From NCBI GenBank assembly GCA_964393865.1, contig CAYMUW010000001.1:62001-126000 (forward strand): 64,000 bases of DNA. Direction: 5' to 3'. A program made the position numbers and the translations under genes. Position 1 is the stretch's first letter. Each line of letters opens with the position of its first letter. The DNA is from Suilimivivens sp964393865 (GTDB lineage: Bacteria > Bacillota > Clostridia > Lachnospirales > Lachnospiraceae). This document shows, piece after piece, positions 25,341-34,329 of the stretch. The notes under the pieces were generated by a model. It saw only the letters and a list, made by a program, of their open reading frames with translations, had not been told where the DNA came from and ran no database searches.

Positions 25341-25380
25341 AAGAGGAACATGGAGAGAGCAAATGTTCCTCTTTCTTCAC
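25341..25380 (+). terminator. Hairpin: cysK terminator or leader attenuator of the Opp operon
   Basis: AAGAGGAACAT at 25341-25351 pairs perfectly with ATGTTCCTCTT at 25363-25373, followed by TCTTC. It lies downstream of the Opp promoter, so it is transcribed by both cysK and Opp transcripts. Confidence 0.6.
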
Positions 25381-25419
25381 TCAAAAGTTTATGACAGTGG
25401 TTCAAAACGGAGGTTAAAA

Positions 25420-27072
25420 ATGAAAAAATTTATCAGAGGTTTGTTTAGCCTTTCTCTGGCTGCTGCCCTTGTGCTTGCAATGGCAGGATGCAGCTCAGAT
25501 GGAGGGGAAAAGAATGCTGACACCGGTGAAGCTGAGTTAGAGGTCAGCGTAGAAAATGAAGGAAACGAAAAGATTGTTAATGTCGGAGTGACCGACTCTC
25601 TGGGTGGTATTAATCCTTTCATTATCGACCAGACAGAGATCAATAAATATGCGGTAGGACTCATGTTCCTTCCCCTTATGGAGCTTGACAGTGATCTGAA
25701 TTTTCAGGGAATGCTGGCAGATTCCATTACGACAGAGGATAATATCAATTTTATTGTGCATATTGATGAGAATGCCACATGGTCTGACGGTACGCCTGTC
25801 ACTGCGGCCGACGTAGAGTACACGGTACGCAGACTGGCAAGTCCTGTAGTTGCAAATACCACATTAATGCTGTATGCATTTGAAGGTGTGGGAGATGACG
25901 GCTTTGTGGAGGAAGGTGCTGAGAGCATTTCCGGTATCCAGATACTTGATGAAAAGACCATTCAGTTTACATCCAAGTATCCTATGGGACTGATTACCTT
26001 TGAGAACACTTATGCAAGATATATTCACACCATGCCCAAGCATATTCTTGAACAGTTCAGTGAGGAAGAGCTTCTTACAGCAGACTGGTTTAATAAGCCT
26101 GATGTAATCAGCGGTCCCTTTTTCCTGACGGACTATGACAATGATCATTATATTACCTATGAGGCCAACAAGGCTTACTGGAAGGGCGCTCCGAAGATCG
26201 ATAAGCTGAATATTAAGATCGTGGATGCCAGCCAGGTTCTGTCCGGACTCCAGTCGGGTGAGATTGATGTTACCCATCACACCATGACTGCCATTCCTCA
26301 GGAGGATTATGAAAGCATTGAAGCTCTTACAAATGTAAAGACTGTTTACGGAGATCCTATTACCAACCTGTCGGCATTTATCCAGACAGCCAATGTGACT
26401 GATGCAAGGGTTCGTCAGGCGCTGGTTTATGCAATTGACAGACAGAAGCTAGTGGATGAACTGTTAAAGGGGCATGGTGAGGTTGTGGACGGTTTTATTT
26501 CCTCCGCAAGCCCTTACTTTGATGAAAATCTTCAGGTTACCCCTTATGATCCTGAGAAAGCAAAGGAACTTCTTGCCGAGGCCGGATGGGACGGTTCTCA
26601 GACCTTGCGTTTCTATACCAACTCAGGTGACAACACCTTTGTAAACGGCGTGCAGGTGCTGGTAGCCCAGTGGGCAGAGGTAGGCATTAAGGTTGAGGTT
26701 CAGACCGTTGATCTTGCTACCCTGATGAATATTGCTGGAACCACAGATTATGACATTTTGGCGGTACAGTATACCTATGCGCCGATTGATCCTTATCCTG
26801 ACGTAGACTGGCTGCTTAGCGGAGAGGGAAGTTGGACCGGCTATGCCAATGAGGAGATCAGCGAGGCTTTAGCGGCAACTCAGCTTGCCAGTGATAATGA
26901 AGAGATTACCCAGCTGTATTCTATTGTTGATAAGAAGGTGCAGGAGGATGTTCCCATGTTCTCCGCATATATTATCAGCGCTCAGGGTGCGGTAAGCAAC
27001 CGCCTTACGGGAGTAGAGCCCAGTGCATATGGTTTCTTCAATGATGTACAGAATTGGGACGTGACGGAATAA
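25420..27072 (+). CDS. Peptide/substrate-binding lipoprotein of an Opp/Dpp ABC importer
   Basis: The 550-residue protein has a lipoprotein signal with lipobox 'LAMAGC' (about residue 25), an acidic linker and an SBP_bac_5 domain ('SLGGINPFIIDQTEINKYAVGLMFLPLMEL', 'NATWSDGTPVTAADVEYTVRRLASP', 'VRQALVYAIDRQKLVDELLKG'). It captures a peptide or similar solute outside the membrane for the permease encoded downstream. GGAGG 6 bases before 25420 fixes the start; the longer frame from 25363 begins inside a hairpin. A hairpin at 27100-27134 separates it from the ATPase gene. Confidence 0.92.
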   Translation: MKKFIRGLFSLSLAAALVLAMAGCSSDGGEKNADTGEAELEVSVENEGNEKIVNVGVTDSLGGINPFIIDQTEINKYAVGLMFLPLMELDSDLNFQGMLADSITTEDNINFIVHIDENATWSDGTPVTAADVEYTVRRLASPVVANTTLMLYAFEGVGDDGFVEEGAESISGIQILDEKTIQFTSKYPMGLITFENTYARYIHTMPKHILEQFSEEELLTADWFNKPDVISGPFFLTDYDNDHYITYEANKAYWKGAPKIDKLNIKIVDASQVLSGLQSGEIDVTHHTMTAIPQEDYESIEALTNVKTVYGDPITNLSAFIQTANVTDARVRQALVYAIDRQKLVDELLKGHGEVVDGFISSASPYFDENLQVTPYDPEKAKELLAEAGWDGSQTLRFYTNSGDNTFVNGVQVLVAQWAEVGIKVEVQTVDLATLMNIAGTTDYDILAVQYTYAPIDPYPDVDWLLSGEGSWTGYANEEISEALAATQLASDNEEITQLYSIVDKKVQEDVPMFSAYIISAQGAVSNRLTGVEPSAYGFFNDVQNWDVTE

Positions 27073-27099
27073 ATAAAGCAAAGATAGTTTTTTAATCAG

Positions 27100-27134
27100 A
27101 TACCGCAGGCAGCTGTTAAGGCTGACTGTGGTAT
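27100..27134 (+). promoter_or_regulatory. Intercistronic hairpin after the binding-protein gene
   Basis: ATACCGCAG at 27100-27108 pairs (one G-U) with CTGTGGTAT at 27126-27134; no T-run follows. Such stems often protect the binding-protein message so that it outnumbers the rest of the operon. Confidence 0.45.
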
Positions 27135-27157
27135 TTGCGTAGAAATGAGGAAAAGCA

Positions 27158-28138
27158 ATGTCACATTTATTGGAGGTAAAGGGCCTTACAACTGCCTTTA
27201 CGGGGGATTACGGTAAAAATATCAGTGTGGATCATGTCAGCTTTCATGTGGATGAGGGAGAGGTAGTCTGCATCGTTGGGGAATCCGGCTGTGGAAAAAG
27301 TGTGACCTCTTTGTCGATCATGGGTCTTCTGGGAAGAGGAGGAAGCGTATCGGAGGGAGAGGTTATTTTTGACGGAAAGAATCTCCTTGTCATGACGGAA
27401 AAGGAACTGGACGGAATCCGCGGTGATCAGATCACCATGATTTTTCAGGACCCTCTTACCTCCTTGAATCCTGTTTTTACTGTGGGAAACCAGATCGTGG
27501 AAAGCATTATGACCCACATGCATTTGTCCAGGCGGCAGGCAAGAGAGCGCGGGGTTATGCTGCTGAATAAGGTAGGAATGCCGGATGCGGCGGGAACGAT
27601 GAAAAAATATCCTCACACACTTTCGGGAGGAATGCGTCAAAGAGCCATGATCGCCATGGCCCTTTCCTGTAACCCAAGGCTTCTGATTGCGGACGAGCCA
27701 ACCACAGCTCTTGATGTGACGATTCAGGCTCAGATTATGAAGCTGCTTAAGGAGCTGCAACAGGAAAACGGAATGTCTATGATCCTGATTACGCATGACA
27801 TCGGTGTGGTTGCGAATATGGCGGACCGGGTGTTGGTGATGTACGCAGGGCAGATTATCGAGGAAGCCCCGGCAGATGAGCTGTTTACAGCGCCCAGGCA
27901 TCCTTACACAAGGGCACTGCTGGGAACGGTACCTACCATCCGTGACAGTGCGGACAGGAAGCTTGTATCGATTCCGGGAATGGTGCCGGAAAGCTATGAT
28001 GATATTACATGGTGCCGATTTGCGCAGCGCTGCCCGTATCGAAGGAAAGAGTGTGACAATCCCCAACAGAATTATGAGTTCGGGCAGGGGCATCGGGCAA
28101 AATGCATTGTTATGAGAGAAGGGGGGATACCGGAGTGA
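27158..28138 (+). CDS. Oligopeptide-type ABC importer ATPase (OppD/DppD)
   Basis: The 326-residue ATPase has Walker A 'GESGCGKSVTSLS' (about residue 39), signature 'LSGGMRQRAMIAMAL', Walker B 'LLIADEPTTALD', and the C-terminal Opp/Dpp extension with four cysteines ('CRFAQRCPYRRKECDNPQ') that in this family can hold an iron-sulfur cluster. It powers import together with the second ATPase. It overlaps the next gene by 4 bases at a GTGA. Confidence 0.93.
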   Translation: MSHLLEVKGLTTAFTGDYGKNISVDHVSFHVDEGEVVCIVGESGCGKSVTSLSIMGLLGRGGSVSEGEVIFDGKNLLVMTEKELDGIRGDQITMIFQDPLTSLNPVFTVGNQIVESIMTHMHLSRRQARERGVMLLNKVGMPDAAGTMKKYPHTLSGGMRQRAMIAMALSCNPRLLIADEPTTALDVTIQAQIMKLLKELQQENGMSMILITHDIGVVANMADRVLVMYAGQIIEEAPADELFTAPRHPYTRALLGTVPTIRDSADRKLVSIPGMVPESYDDITWCRFAQRCPYRRKECDNPQQNYEFGQGHRAKCIVMREGGIPE

Positions 28139-29136
28139 GTGTTCCTCTTATTAAAGTTGAAAGCATGAAAAAGTACTATCCTATTAAAGGTGGTATTCTT
28201 ACCCACACCACAGGATATGTGAAAGCCGTGGATGGGGTGAGCTTCTCCATTATGGAGGGGGAGACCCTGGGTCTGGTAGGAGAATCAGGCTGTGGTAAGT
28301 CCACCATAGGAAGGCAGCTGGTAGGTTTGGAGCATCCTACCGAAGGAAAGATTTATTATGAGGGCAGGGATCTTTCTTTGATGAAGAAGGATGAGATGAA
28401 TAAGATCAGAACCCAGCTTCAGATGGTGTTTCAGGACCCTTATTCTTCTTTAAACCCCAGAAAGCATATATTTGAAATTCTCTCACAGCCCATGCTGTAT
28501 CATAAGATTTCCTCCCGAAAAACGGTGGAAAAGGATATTCTCAGAATATTGGACATGGTAGGACTGCCGAGAAGCGTGCTGGGAAGATATCCCCATGAAT
28601 TTTCCGGCGGACAGAGGCAGCGAATAGGAATTGCAAAAGCCCTTTCCCTGAATCCGAGGTTTATTGTATGTGATGAGCCGGTAAGCGCTCTGGATGTTTC
28701 AATACAGGCGCAGATCTTAAACTTGTTAAAGAGTCTCCAGCAGGAGCTTGGACTTACTCTGCTGTTTGTGGGACATGGACTGGGAGCTGTCAATTATGTC
28801 AGTGATAGAATTGCGGTTATGTATCTGGGGAAGATTGTGGAAATTGGAGAGGCAAAAGAAATTTTTGCCAATCCCGTGCATCCGTATACGAAAGCGCTGC
28901 TTAATGCGGTGCCTGTTCCTGATCCAAAGGAAAAGAATAAGGAGCATCGACTCCTTCAGGGTGAGATCGGCAGCAGCGTTCATCCGCCCAAGGGCTGCCG
29001 TTTTCATCCAAGGTGCCCCTATGCTGCGGAAATCTGTGCGCAGAAGGAGCCGGGACTGATAGAGACCTGTGCGGGAAGCGGTCATTATGCAGCATGCCCT
29101 ATTGTGATGACAGGAAAGGAGGAGGCCAATGGGTAA
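28135..29136 (+). CDS. Oligopeptide-type ABC importer ATPase (OppF/DppF)
   Basis: The 333-residue protein has Walker A 'GESGCGKSTIGRQ', 'FQDPYSSLNPRK', signature 'FSGGQRQRIGIAKAL', Walker B 'FIVCDEPVSALD', and the cysteine-containing C-terminal region 'CRFHPRCPYAAEIC'. The start is taken as the GTG at 28135, overlapping the previous stop (GTGA) with a GGGGGGA run about 8 bases upstream; a longer in-frame start at 28102 would overlap the previous gene by 37 bases. Confidence 0.92.
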   Translation: MSVPLIKVESMKKYYPIKGGILTHTTGYVKAVDGVSFSIMEGETLGLVGESGCGKSTIGRQLVGLEHPTEGKIYYEGRDLSLMKKDEMNKIRTQLQMVFQDPYSSLNPRKHIFEILSQPMLYHKISSRKTVEKDILRILDMVGLPRSVLGRYPHEFSGGQRQRIGIAKALSLNPRFIVCDEPVSALDVSIQAQILNLLKSLQQELGLTLLFVGHGLGAVNYVSDRIAVMYLGKIVEIGEAKEIFANPVHPYTKALLNAVPVPDPKEKNKEHRLLQGEIGSSVHPPKGCRFHPRCPYAAEICAQKEPGLIETCAGSGHYAACPIVMTGKEEANG

Positions 29137-30076
29137 GTATATTATCAAACGTATTTTAATTGCCATTCCGGTGCTGATCGGCATTACCATTATTGACTAT
29201 GCAATTATGTGCCTTGCAGGCAGTCCTCTTCAAATGCTGCAGGGTCCCAGAGTTTCCGAGGCGGCGGTAGAGGCGAAGGCGATTGCGCTTGGATTGGATA
29301 AGCCCTTTTATATTCAGTATTTTGTATGGCTGGGGCAGCTTCTGCACGGAAATCTGGGGTATTCCATGAAATCTTATCAATCGGTAAGCGCCATGATTGG
29401 AAGTCATTTAGGGCCTACTCTATTGCTCATGGGAATTTCTCTTGTGGCTGGTCTTCTGATAGCGATACCAGCGGGAATTTACAGTGCAGTACATCAATAT
29501 TCCGCAGGAGACTATGCGGCAGTGACATTTTCCTTTTTTGGAAGCAGTATTCCCAGCTTTTTTCTTGCGCTGGTATTGATTTACTTTTTCACGGTAAAGC
29601 TGGGGTGGCTTCCTTCCAGCGGGATGAGTACGCTGGGCACGTCGGGAAGCGTTGGAGATGTGGCGAAGCATATGGTGATGCCGGTGCTGGTGCTTGCCGT
29701 TTCAATAGCCGGCAGAAACATTCGATATATCAGAAGTGCAGTGTTGGAAATCCTGCAGCAGGATTATCTGCGTACCGCAACGGCCAAGGGCATTGGACAT
29801 TTTCTGGTAATCAATAAACATGCTCTCCGCAACGCACTTGTCCCCATTGTGACGGTAATCGGCATGGAAATTCCGGTGCTGTTTGGCGGTGCTGTTATTG
29901 TGGAGCAGGTGTTTTCCTGGCCGGGCCTGGGGCTTATGACCATGAGCGCAATCAGCAGCAGAGATTATCCCGTGATTATGGGAGTATGTCTTCTGTCTGC
30001 CATCGTGGTTCTTGTGGCAAACTTAATTACGGATATTCTGTATGCGTTGGTTGATCCCACCATTCAGTTGAACTAG
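29129..30076 (+). CDS. Opp/Dpp-type ABC importer permease, OppB/DppB class
   Basis: The 315-residue protein has six membrane helices: the first at about 9-30, then a large loop, then five between about 95 and 310, with the EAA loop 'RSAVLEILQQDYLRTATAKGI' near residue 190. It starts within the end of the preceding ATPase gene (8-base overlap) after GGAGG. It forms the channel with the OppC-class partner. Confidence 0.92.
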   Translation: MGKYIIKRILIAIPVLIGITIIDYAIMCLAGSPLQMLQGPRVSEAAVEAKAIALGLDKPFYIQYFVWLGQLLHGNLGYSMKSYQSVSAMIGSHLGPTLLLMGISLVAGLLIAIPAGIYSAVHQYSAGDYAAVTFSFFGSSIPSFFLALVLIYFFTVKLGWLPSSGMSTLGTSGSVGDVAKHMVMPVLVLAVSIAGRNIRYIRSAVLEILQQDYLRTATAKGIGHFLVINKHALRNALVPIVTVIGMEIPVLFGGAVIVEQVFSWPGLGLMTMSAISSRDYPVIMGVCLLSAIVVLVANLITDILYALVDPTIQLN

Positions 30077-30084
30077 GAGGGATT

Positions 30085-30966
30085 ATGAAGCAAAGGAATT
30101 TAGATAAAAAGGATCTTGTAAGCGAAAGCTATTTGCAGACAGTGTTTCGGAGATTCAGGCGGCACCGCCTTGCAGCGGTCAGTTTGGGGATACTGATTAT
30201 TCTCGGGGCAGCGGCGCTTCTTGCTCCGGTAATTGCGCCCTATGATCCCACTGAGATCGTGGGAGGCTTCAGTAAGGCTCCCAGCAGAGAATTCTGGCTG
30301 GGAACGGATCAGATCGGAAGAGATGTTTTCAGCAGGTTATTGTATGCTATGCGGGTGTCTCTGCTGGTGGGTATTCTTGCCACGCTGATATCTACTGCGG
30401 TGGGAGTGGTGCTTGGACTAATCGCAGGATATTTTGGCGGCGTTGCGGATATGATGATTATGCGTTTTACGGATATGGTTATGTCCTTCCCGTATATATT
30501 ACTGGTGCTGGTTGCGGCTTCCATTTTCAGGCCGGGTATGTGGAGCATCATTTTGATACTGGGCTTTGTGGACTGGCCGGGAATAGCCAGACTGGTAAGA
30601 GGAAATGTGTTAAGCCTTCGGGAGACCAACTTTATAAAAGGAAATATTGTGGCAGGGATGCCTCTCGGACATATTTTGTTTTCAGAGATACTGCCGAATA
30701 CGGTAGCACCGATTTTGGTTTATGCAACCTCTGTACTGGCGTTGTCTATGCTGGATGAGGCGGCATTAAGCTTTTTGGGAATGGGGGTACAGCCCCCCAC
30801 GGCAAGTCTTGGAAACATGCTAAATGGCGCCCAGTCACTTACGATATTAACGAAACAGCCATGGCTGTGGCTGCCTCCCGGGCTTTTGATTGTGGTGCTG
30901 GTTATGGCAATTAATTTTATCGGTGATGCGCTTCGTGATGCACTGGACCCAAACAGTAAGAGGTAA
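30085..30966 (+). CDS. Opp/Dpp-type ABC importer permease, OppC/DppC class
   Basis: The 293-residue protein has the N-terminal OppC region ('FRRFRRHRLAAVSLGILIILG'), the 'GTDQIGRDVFSRLLYAMRVSL' motif, six membrane helices and the EAA loop 'RGNVLSLRETNFIKGNIVAGM'. It follows the OppB-class gene by 8 bases with AGGAGGGA upstream. Confidence 0.92.
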   Translation: MKQRNLDKKDLVSESYLQTVFRRFRRHRLAAVSLGILIILGAAALLAPVIAPYDPTEIVGGFSKAPSREFWLGTDQIGRDVFSRLLYAMRVSLLVGILATLISTAVGVVLGLIAGYFGGVADMMIMRFTDMVMSFPYILLVLVAASIFRPGMWSIILILGFVDWPGIARLVRGNVLSLRETNFIKGNIVAGMPLGHILFSEILPNTVAPILVYATSVLALSMLDEAALSFLGMGVQPPTASLGNMLNGAQSLTILTKQPWLWLPPGLLIVVLVMAINFIGDALRDALDPNSKR

Positions 30967-30996
30967 TTACGTTTAACGTCGGGAAGGGAACGAAAT

Positions 30997-32112
30997 ATGA
31001 AGGATCTTGAGGAAAGGCTGATAGAACATTTTAAGTGGTTTCATATGCATCCTGAGTTATCCTACGAGGAATATGAGACTACGAAGAAGATAAGAGAGAT
31101 ATTGACGGAGGCGGGAGTTGAAATTCTGCCGTATGACCTTGAGACCGGTCTGATTGCCTGTATCAGGGGAGAAAAGCCGGGACCGGTGCAGGCTCTCCGC
31201 TGTGATATTGATGCACTGCCGATTCAGGAGGAAACGGGGCTGCCCTATGCTTCTTTGTGCGAGGGAAGGATGCATGCCTGCGGGCATGATTTTCATATCA
31301 TTTCAGGAATCGGCTGTGCCATTTTACTAAATGAAAGAAAAAGTCAGATGGCAGGCACGGTGAAGATTATTTTCCAGCCTGCGGAGGAAGCTGCGCTGGG
31401 AGCACTTAAAATACTGGAAACAGATGTTATGGAGGATGTGGACAGGATATGGGGGATACATGCAGATCCTACCAATGAGACAGGTGTTTTGGGAATCAGA
31501 GAGGGATATGTTACCGCAGCAGTGGACCGGTTCGTGGTGGAAATCAAAGGAGCAGGATGCCACGGAGCACATCCCGACGACGGTGTTGATCCCATTCCGG
31601 CAGCTGCAGCTGTGATTCAGGCATTTCAAACCATTGTCACCAGAAATGCCAATGCTTTTCATCCAACGCTGATCAGTGTTACAAGACTGCAGGCAGGGAA
31701 CACATGGAATGTCATCCCGGAAACGGCCCAGCTTGAGGGAACGGTTCGAACCATGAACCGGGAGGACAGAGTCCTTTTTGAAAAGAGAATAAAGGAAATT
31801 GCTGACAGCACTGCACGGGCTTATGGTGCAACGGCTGATGTTCAGTGGATTCAGGGCCCTCCTGCCACCTGCAATGATAAGGAGATGGCGGAATACAGCA
31901 TGCAGCGGGGCAAAGAGAGAGGATTTCAGATTGTGCCCGAGGAAAGCTCCTTAGGCGGTGATGATTTTGCCTTTCTGGAAGAAAACATTCCGGGGTGTTA
32001 CCTGAAAATCGGGACAGGAAAGGGACAATTAATTCACCAGCCCGGTTTTCAGGTAGACACCTCGGTGATTATGCCTACGGTGGAATATGTTGTTTCGCTT
32101 TTTATGTGTTAG
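30997..32112 (+). CDS. M20D family amidohydrolase (N-acyl amino acid or N-acetylcysteine deacetylase type)
   Basis: The 371-residue metallohydrolase has 'FHMHPELSYEEYET', 'LRCDIDALPIQEETGLPY', the metal site 'MHACGHDFH' and 'FQPAEEA', a dimerisation insert starting 'GAGCHGAHPDDGVDP', and a terminal 'GGDDFAFL'. It removes acyl groups from amino acids or their conjugates. Because it ends an importer operon next to cysteine/methionine genes, an N-acyl-cysteine conjugate is a reasonable candidate substrate (SndA/YxeP-like), by inference. It ends 11 bases inside the convergent minus-strand gene. Confidence 0.88.
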   Translation: MKDLEERLIEHFKWFHMHPELSYEEYETTKKIREILTEAGVEILPYDLETGLIACIRGEKPGPVQALRCDIDALPIQEETGLPYASLCEGRMHACGHDFHIISGIGCAILLNERKSQMAGTVKIIFQPAEEAALGALKILETDVMEDVDRIWGIHADPTNETGVLGIREGYVTAAVDRFVVEIKGAGCHGAHPDDGVDPIPAAAAVIQAFQTIVTRNANAFHPTLISVTRLQAGNTWNVIPETAQLEGTVRTMNREDRVLFEKRIKEIADSTARAYGATADVQWIQGPPATCNDKEMAEYSMQRGKERGFQIVPEESSLGGDDFAFLEENIPGCYLKIGTGKGQLIHQPGFQVDTSVIMPTVEYVVSLFMC

Positions 32113-32953
32113 GAAGTGTAATAAGGAAAGTATAATCGTTTCCGGAATGCACCTGATAGGCCTCCTTAAAATTACCCTGATTGATGCCCAGCTCCACACT
32201 GTTGGTAGAGGAGTCAAACAAAATGGGTTCTCCTACCTTCACAAAGCCAAAGGACTTTTCATATAGTACATCCTGATCAAAATAGATCTCTCCCTTCCGG
32301 GATAATGTTACATGTACAAGATCACCGTGCTGATATCCTGCTTCCTTAAAATCACAGGAAAGAACATTCAGGGCGATACTGCCGAAGGGATCGCTGACAC
32401 TGGAGACAATTCCCTTAATTTCGGTGCCCTCAATCTGTGCATGAAGGATTTCCTGACCGAATAACACGATTTCCTCTGTAGGATATGCGGAACCAACCTG
32501 CTCAAAGGAAATTACACCGGAAGCAAGTCTTGCCGCAGTATAGGCAAAAATGTCTCTTCCGTGGAACACGGCAATTTCTTCCGTACCGGGATAGCGGTTA
32601 ACGGTCTCGTCAATTTCACGAATTTCCTGAATGCCAACCTGATAAAACAAATGAGTGAGAGTGCCGTTGTCGGGGGTTATAATATAATTTCCGTCATTTA
32701 ATTTGGCTGCGCAGGCACGCCTCTGTGTTCCCACACCGGGGTCAACAACCGAAACGAATACGGTGCCTTTGGGCCAAAAGGGCTCCACATACATAATTTC
32801 CTGGGAAGCAGCCAGAATGTTATACTGTTCGATTTCGTGAGTAATATCTACACATTCCAGGGAAGGATCTACCTGCTTGCATACGCCTCTCATGGCAGCC
32901 ACTGCGCCCCATTTCAGACTAAAGTCTGTTTGCCAGACAATACATGGTTTCAT
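32102..32953 (-). CDS. SAM hydroxide adenosyltransferase (DUF62 family)
   Basis: The 283-residue protein matches the fluorinase-like DUF62 family: 'WQTDFSLKWGAVAAMRG' at the N-terminus, 'CVDITHEIEQYNI', 'VFVSVVDPGVGT', 'YIITPDNGTLTHL', 'VFHGRDIFAYTAARLA' and a C-terminal beta domain with 'GSIALNVL'. The family hydrolyses S-adenosylmethionine to adenosine and methionine rather than halogenating it. It is the last gene of a minus-strand run containing an ECF transporter and a dipeptidase, so it may recycle SAM or supply adenosine or methionine in that context. Confidence 0.9.
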   Translation of the reverse strand: MKPCIVWQTDFSLKWGAVAAMRGVCKQVDPSLECVDITHEIEQYNILAASQEIMYVEPFWPKGTVFVSVVDPGVGTQRRACAAKLNDGNYIITPDNGTLTHLFYQVGIQEIREIDETVNRYPGTEEIAVFHGRDIFAYTAARLASGVISFEQVGSAYPTEEIVLFGQEILHAQIEGTEIKGIVSSVSDPFGSIALNVLSCDFKEAGYQHGDLVHVTLSRKGEIYFDQDVLYEKSFGFVKVGEPILFDSSTNSVELGINQGNFKEAYQVHSGNDYTFLITLPNT

Positions 32954-32985
32954 ATGTTACTTACATCCTTTCGCATTTTTAAATT

Positions 32986-34329
32986 CTATAGAAGGGCAAT
33001 ACGTTTCATCGCCTCATAATAAATTTCTAAAGCTTGAATACAGGTATCAAGGGAGACAGACTCGTCGGCCTGATGAGCTAAATGAGGCTCACAGGGTCCT
33101 ACGGGGCCATAAGCCACACAATGTCCGAATACCTTGCTGTAGGAGACGCCCCCGGAAACAAAGGGGGCACTCATATCACCGGTTTTTTCACGATAGACAG
33201 ACAAAAGCGTATTTACATAAGGATCCTGAAGGTCGTTCATGGTTGGCGGAGAGTCATAATCAAGGGATACCTTTAAATGGCACTGGGAGCTTAATTTCTC
33301 CGTACAATCCTCAGAGGACATTCCATAAGGATATCTGGCGTCTATTTCTCCGTAGCATTCCCCGTTTATAATTCGAAAAATACCCAAATTCATGGTATAT
33401 GCTTCGGCATTATCAGGCGCTTCAATACCGAGAGATTTTCCGTAAGACGATTCAAAGCAATGATAAAGGTTGCCCATCAGAGGATCGCCGCACTCCTTTA
33501 GCAAGGACAAAAGCAGAACAGTAGCGCTAAGTCCTTCCTCAGGGTGTGAAGCGTGGGCGGCCTTCCCGGTGACCTGTACAAAGGTTTTGGAATCCCGCTC
33601 CGATACGGTGCAGGAAAGCTTCCTTTGAAGGGCTAATTCCTGCAGGAAAGCAGTATATTTATTATTGTTAAGCAGCGCATTTGCGGTCGGTGAAATGACA
33701 TTACACTGTACGCCGCAGTTCATTTCCTCAACAATTCCCTGATAGCTTCCGGAAAGCCGCCACATTAAGGCTCCCTTTTCGCCGACAGCCATAGGGAAAG
33801 AGCCGTCAGGGGTAAAGGCAAAGGCAGGATACCCGGCTTGCTTGACATAATGAAACAAATCATCCATGGTACGCTCCTCATCACAGCCCAGGACGATCCG
33901 AAGCTCCTTTTTCAGAGGAAGATTTTCATCTCTAATCAGCTTCAAGGCCAAATAAGTAAGGAAAGCAGCAGCCTTCATATCCTGGCTGCCGCGTCCGTAA
34001 AGCCTTCCGTTTTTGATCTCACCGCAAAAGGGCGGAATGCTCCACCCTTCTCCGGGCTCCACCACATCAAGATGTGATGCAATGTCAATCCGCTCATTCT
34101 TCTGCCCAATTCGTATGGCAATTGCATGTCCGTCATACTTAAGAACCTGAAACCCGTCGGCAACAGCAAGACGGGTCATATAGTCAAGGGCATCTGCAAC
34201 ACCCTGCCCATAAGGCGTTTGGACGGAAATTGTCCGGGCGTCATATACGGAAGGAATTTTTATTAAGTTTTGAAGCTCCGGTAAATGATCCAGAAAATAT
34301 TGTTTAAAATTTATATCCATGGCGCCCAT
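32986..34329 (-). CDS. M20 family dipeptidase, PepV/Sapep-like
   Basis: The 447-residue protein has metal-binding 'IASHLDVVEPGEGWSIPPF', 'YGRGSQDMKAAAF', 'GCDEERTMDDL', an inserted lid domain (about 180-330) and terminal 'LAHQADESVSLDT'. This layout is that of PepV/Sapep dipeptidases, which cleave short peptides in the cytoplasm. It overlaps ecfT by 19 bases and has no clear ribosome site, so translation is probably coupled to ecfT. An ATG at 34320 is an alternative start. Confidence 0.85.
   Translation of the reverse strand: MGAMDINFKQYFLDHLPELQNLIKIPSVYDARTISVQTPYGQGVADALDYMTRLAVADGFQVLKYDGHAIAIRIGQKNERIDIASHLDVVEPGEGWSIPPFCGEIKNGRLYGRGSQDMKAAAFLTYLALKLIRDENLPLKKELRIVLGCDEERTMDDLFHYVKQAGYPAFAFTPDGSFPMAVGEKGALMWRLSGSYQGIVEEMNCGVQCNVISPTANALLNNNKYTAFLQELALQRKLSCTVSERDSKTFVQVTGKAAHASHPEEGLSATVLLLSLLKECGDPLMGNLYHCFESSYGKSLGIEAPDNAEAYTMNLGIFRIINGECYGEIDARYPYGMSSEDCTEKLSSQCHLKVSLDYDSPPTMNDLQDPYVNTLLSVYREKTGDMSAPFVSGGVSYSKVFGHCVAYGPVGPCEPHLAHQADESVSLDTCIQALEIYYEAMKRIALL

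Noticed and set aside
25363..25420. Earlier ATG (25363) for the substrate-binding protein
   Set aside because: It falls inside the right arm of a hairpin, lacks a ribosome site, and would put 19 residues before the lipoprotein signal.
27167..28093. Long open frame antisense to the OppD-class gene
   Set aside because: It mirrors a clear ABC ATPase and has no ribosome site or family features; a shadow of codon bias.
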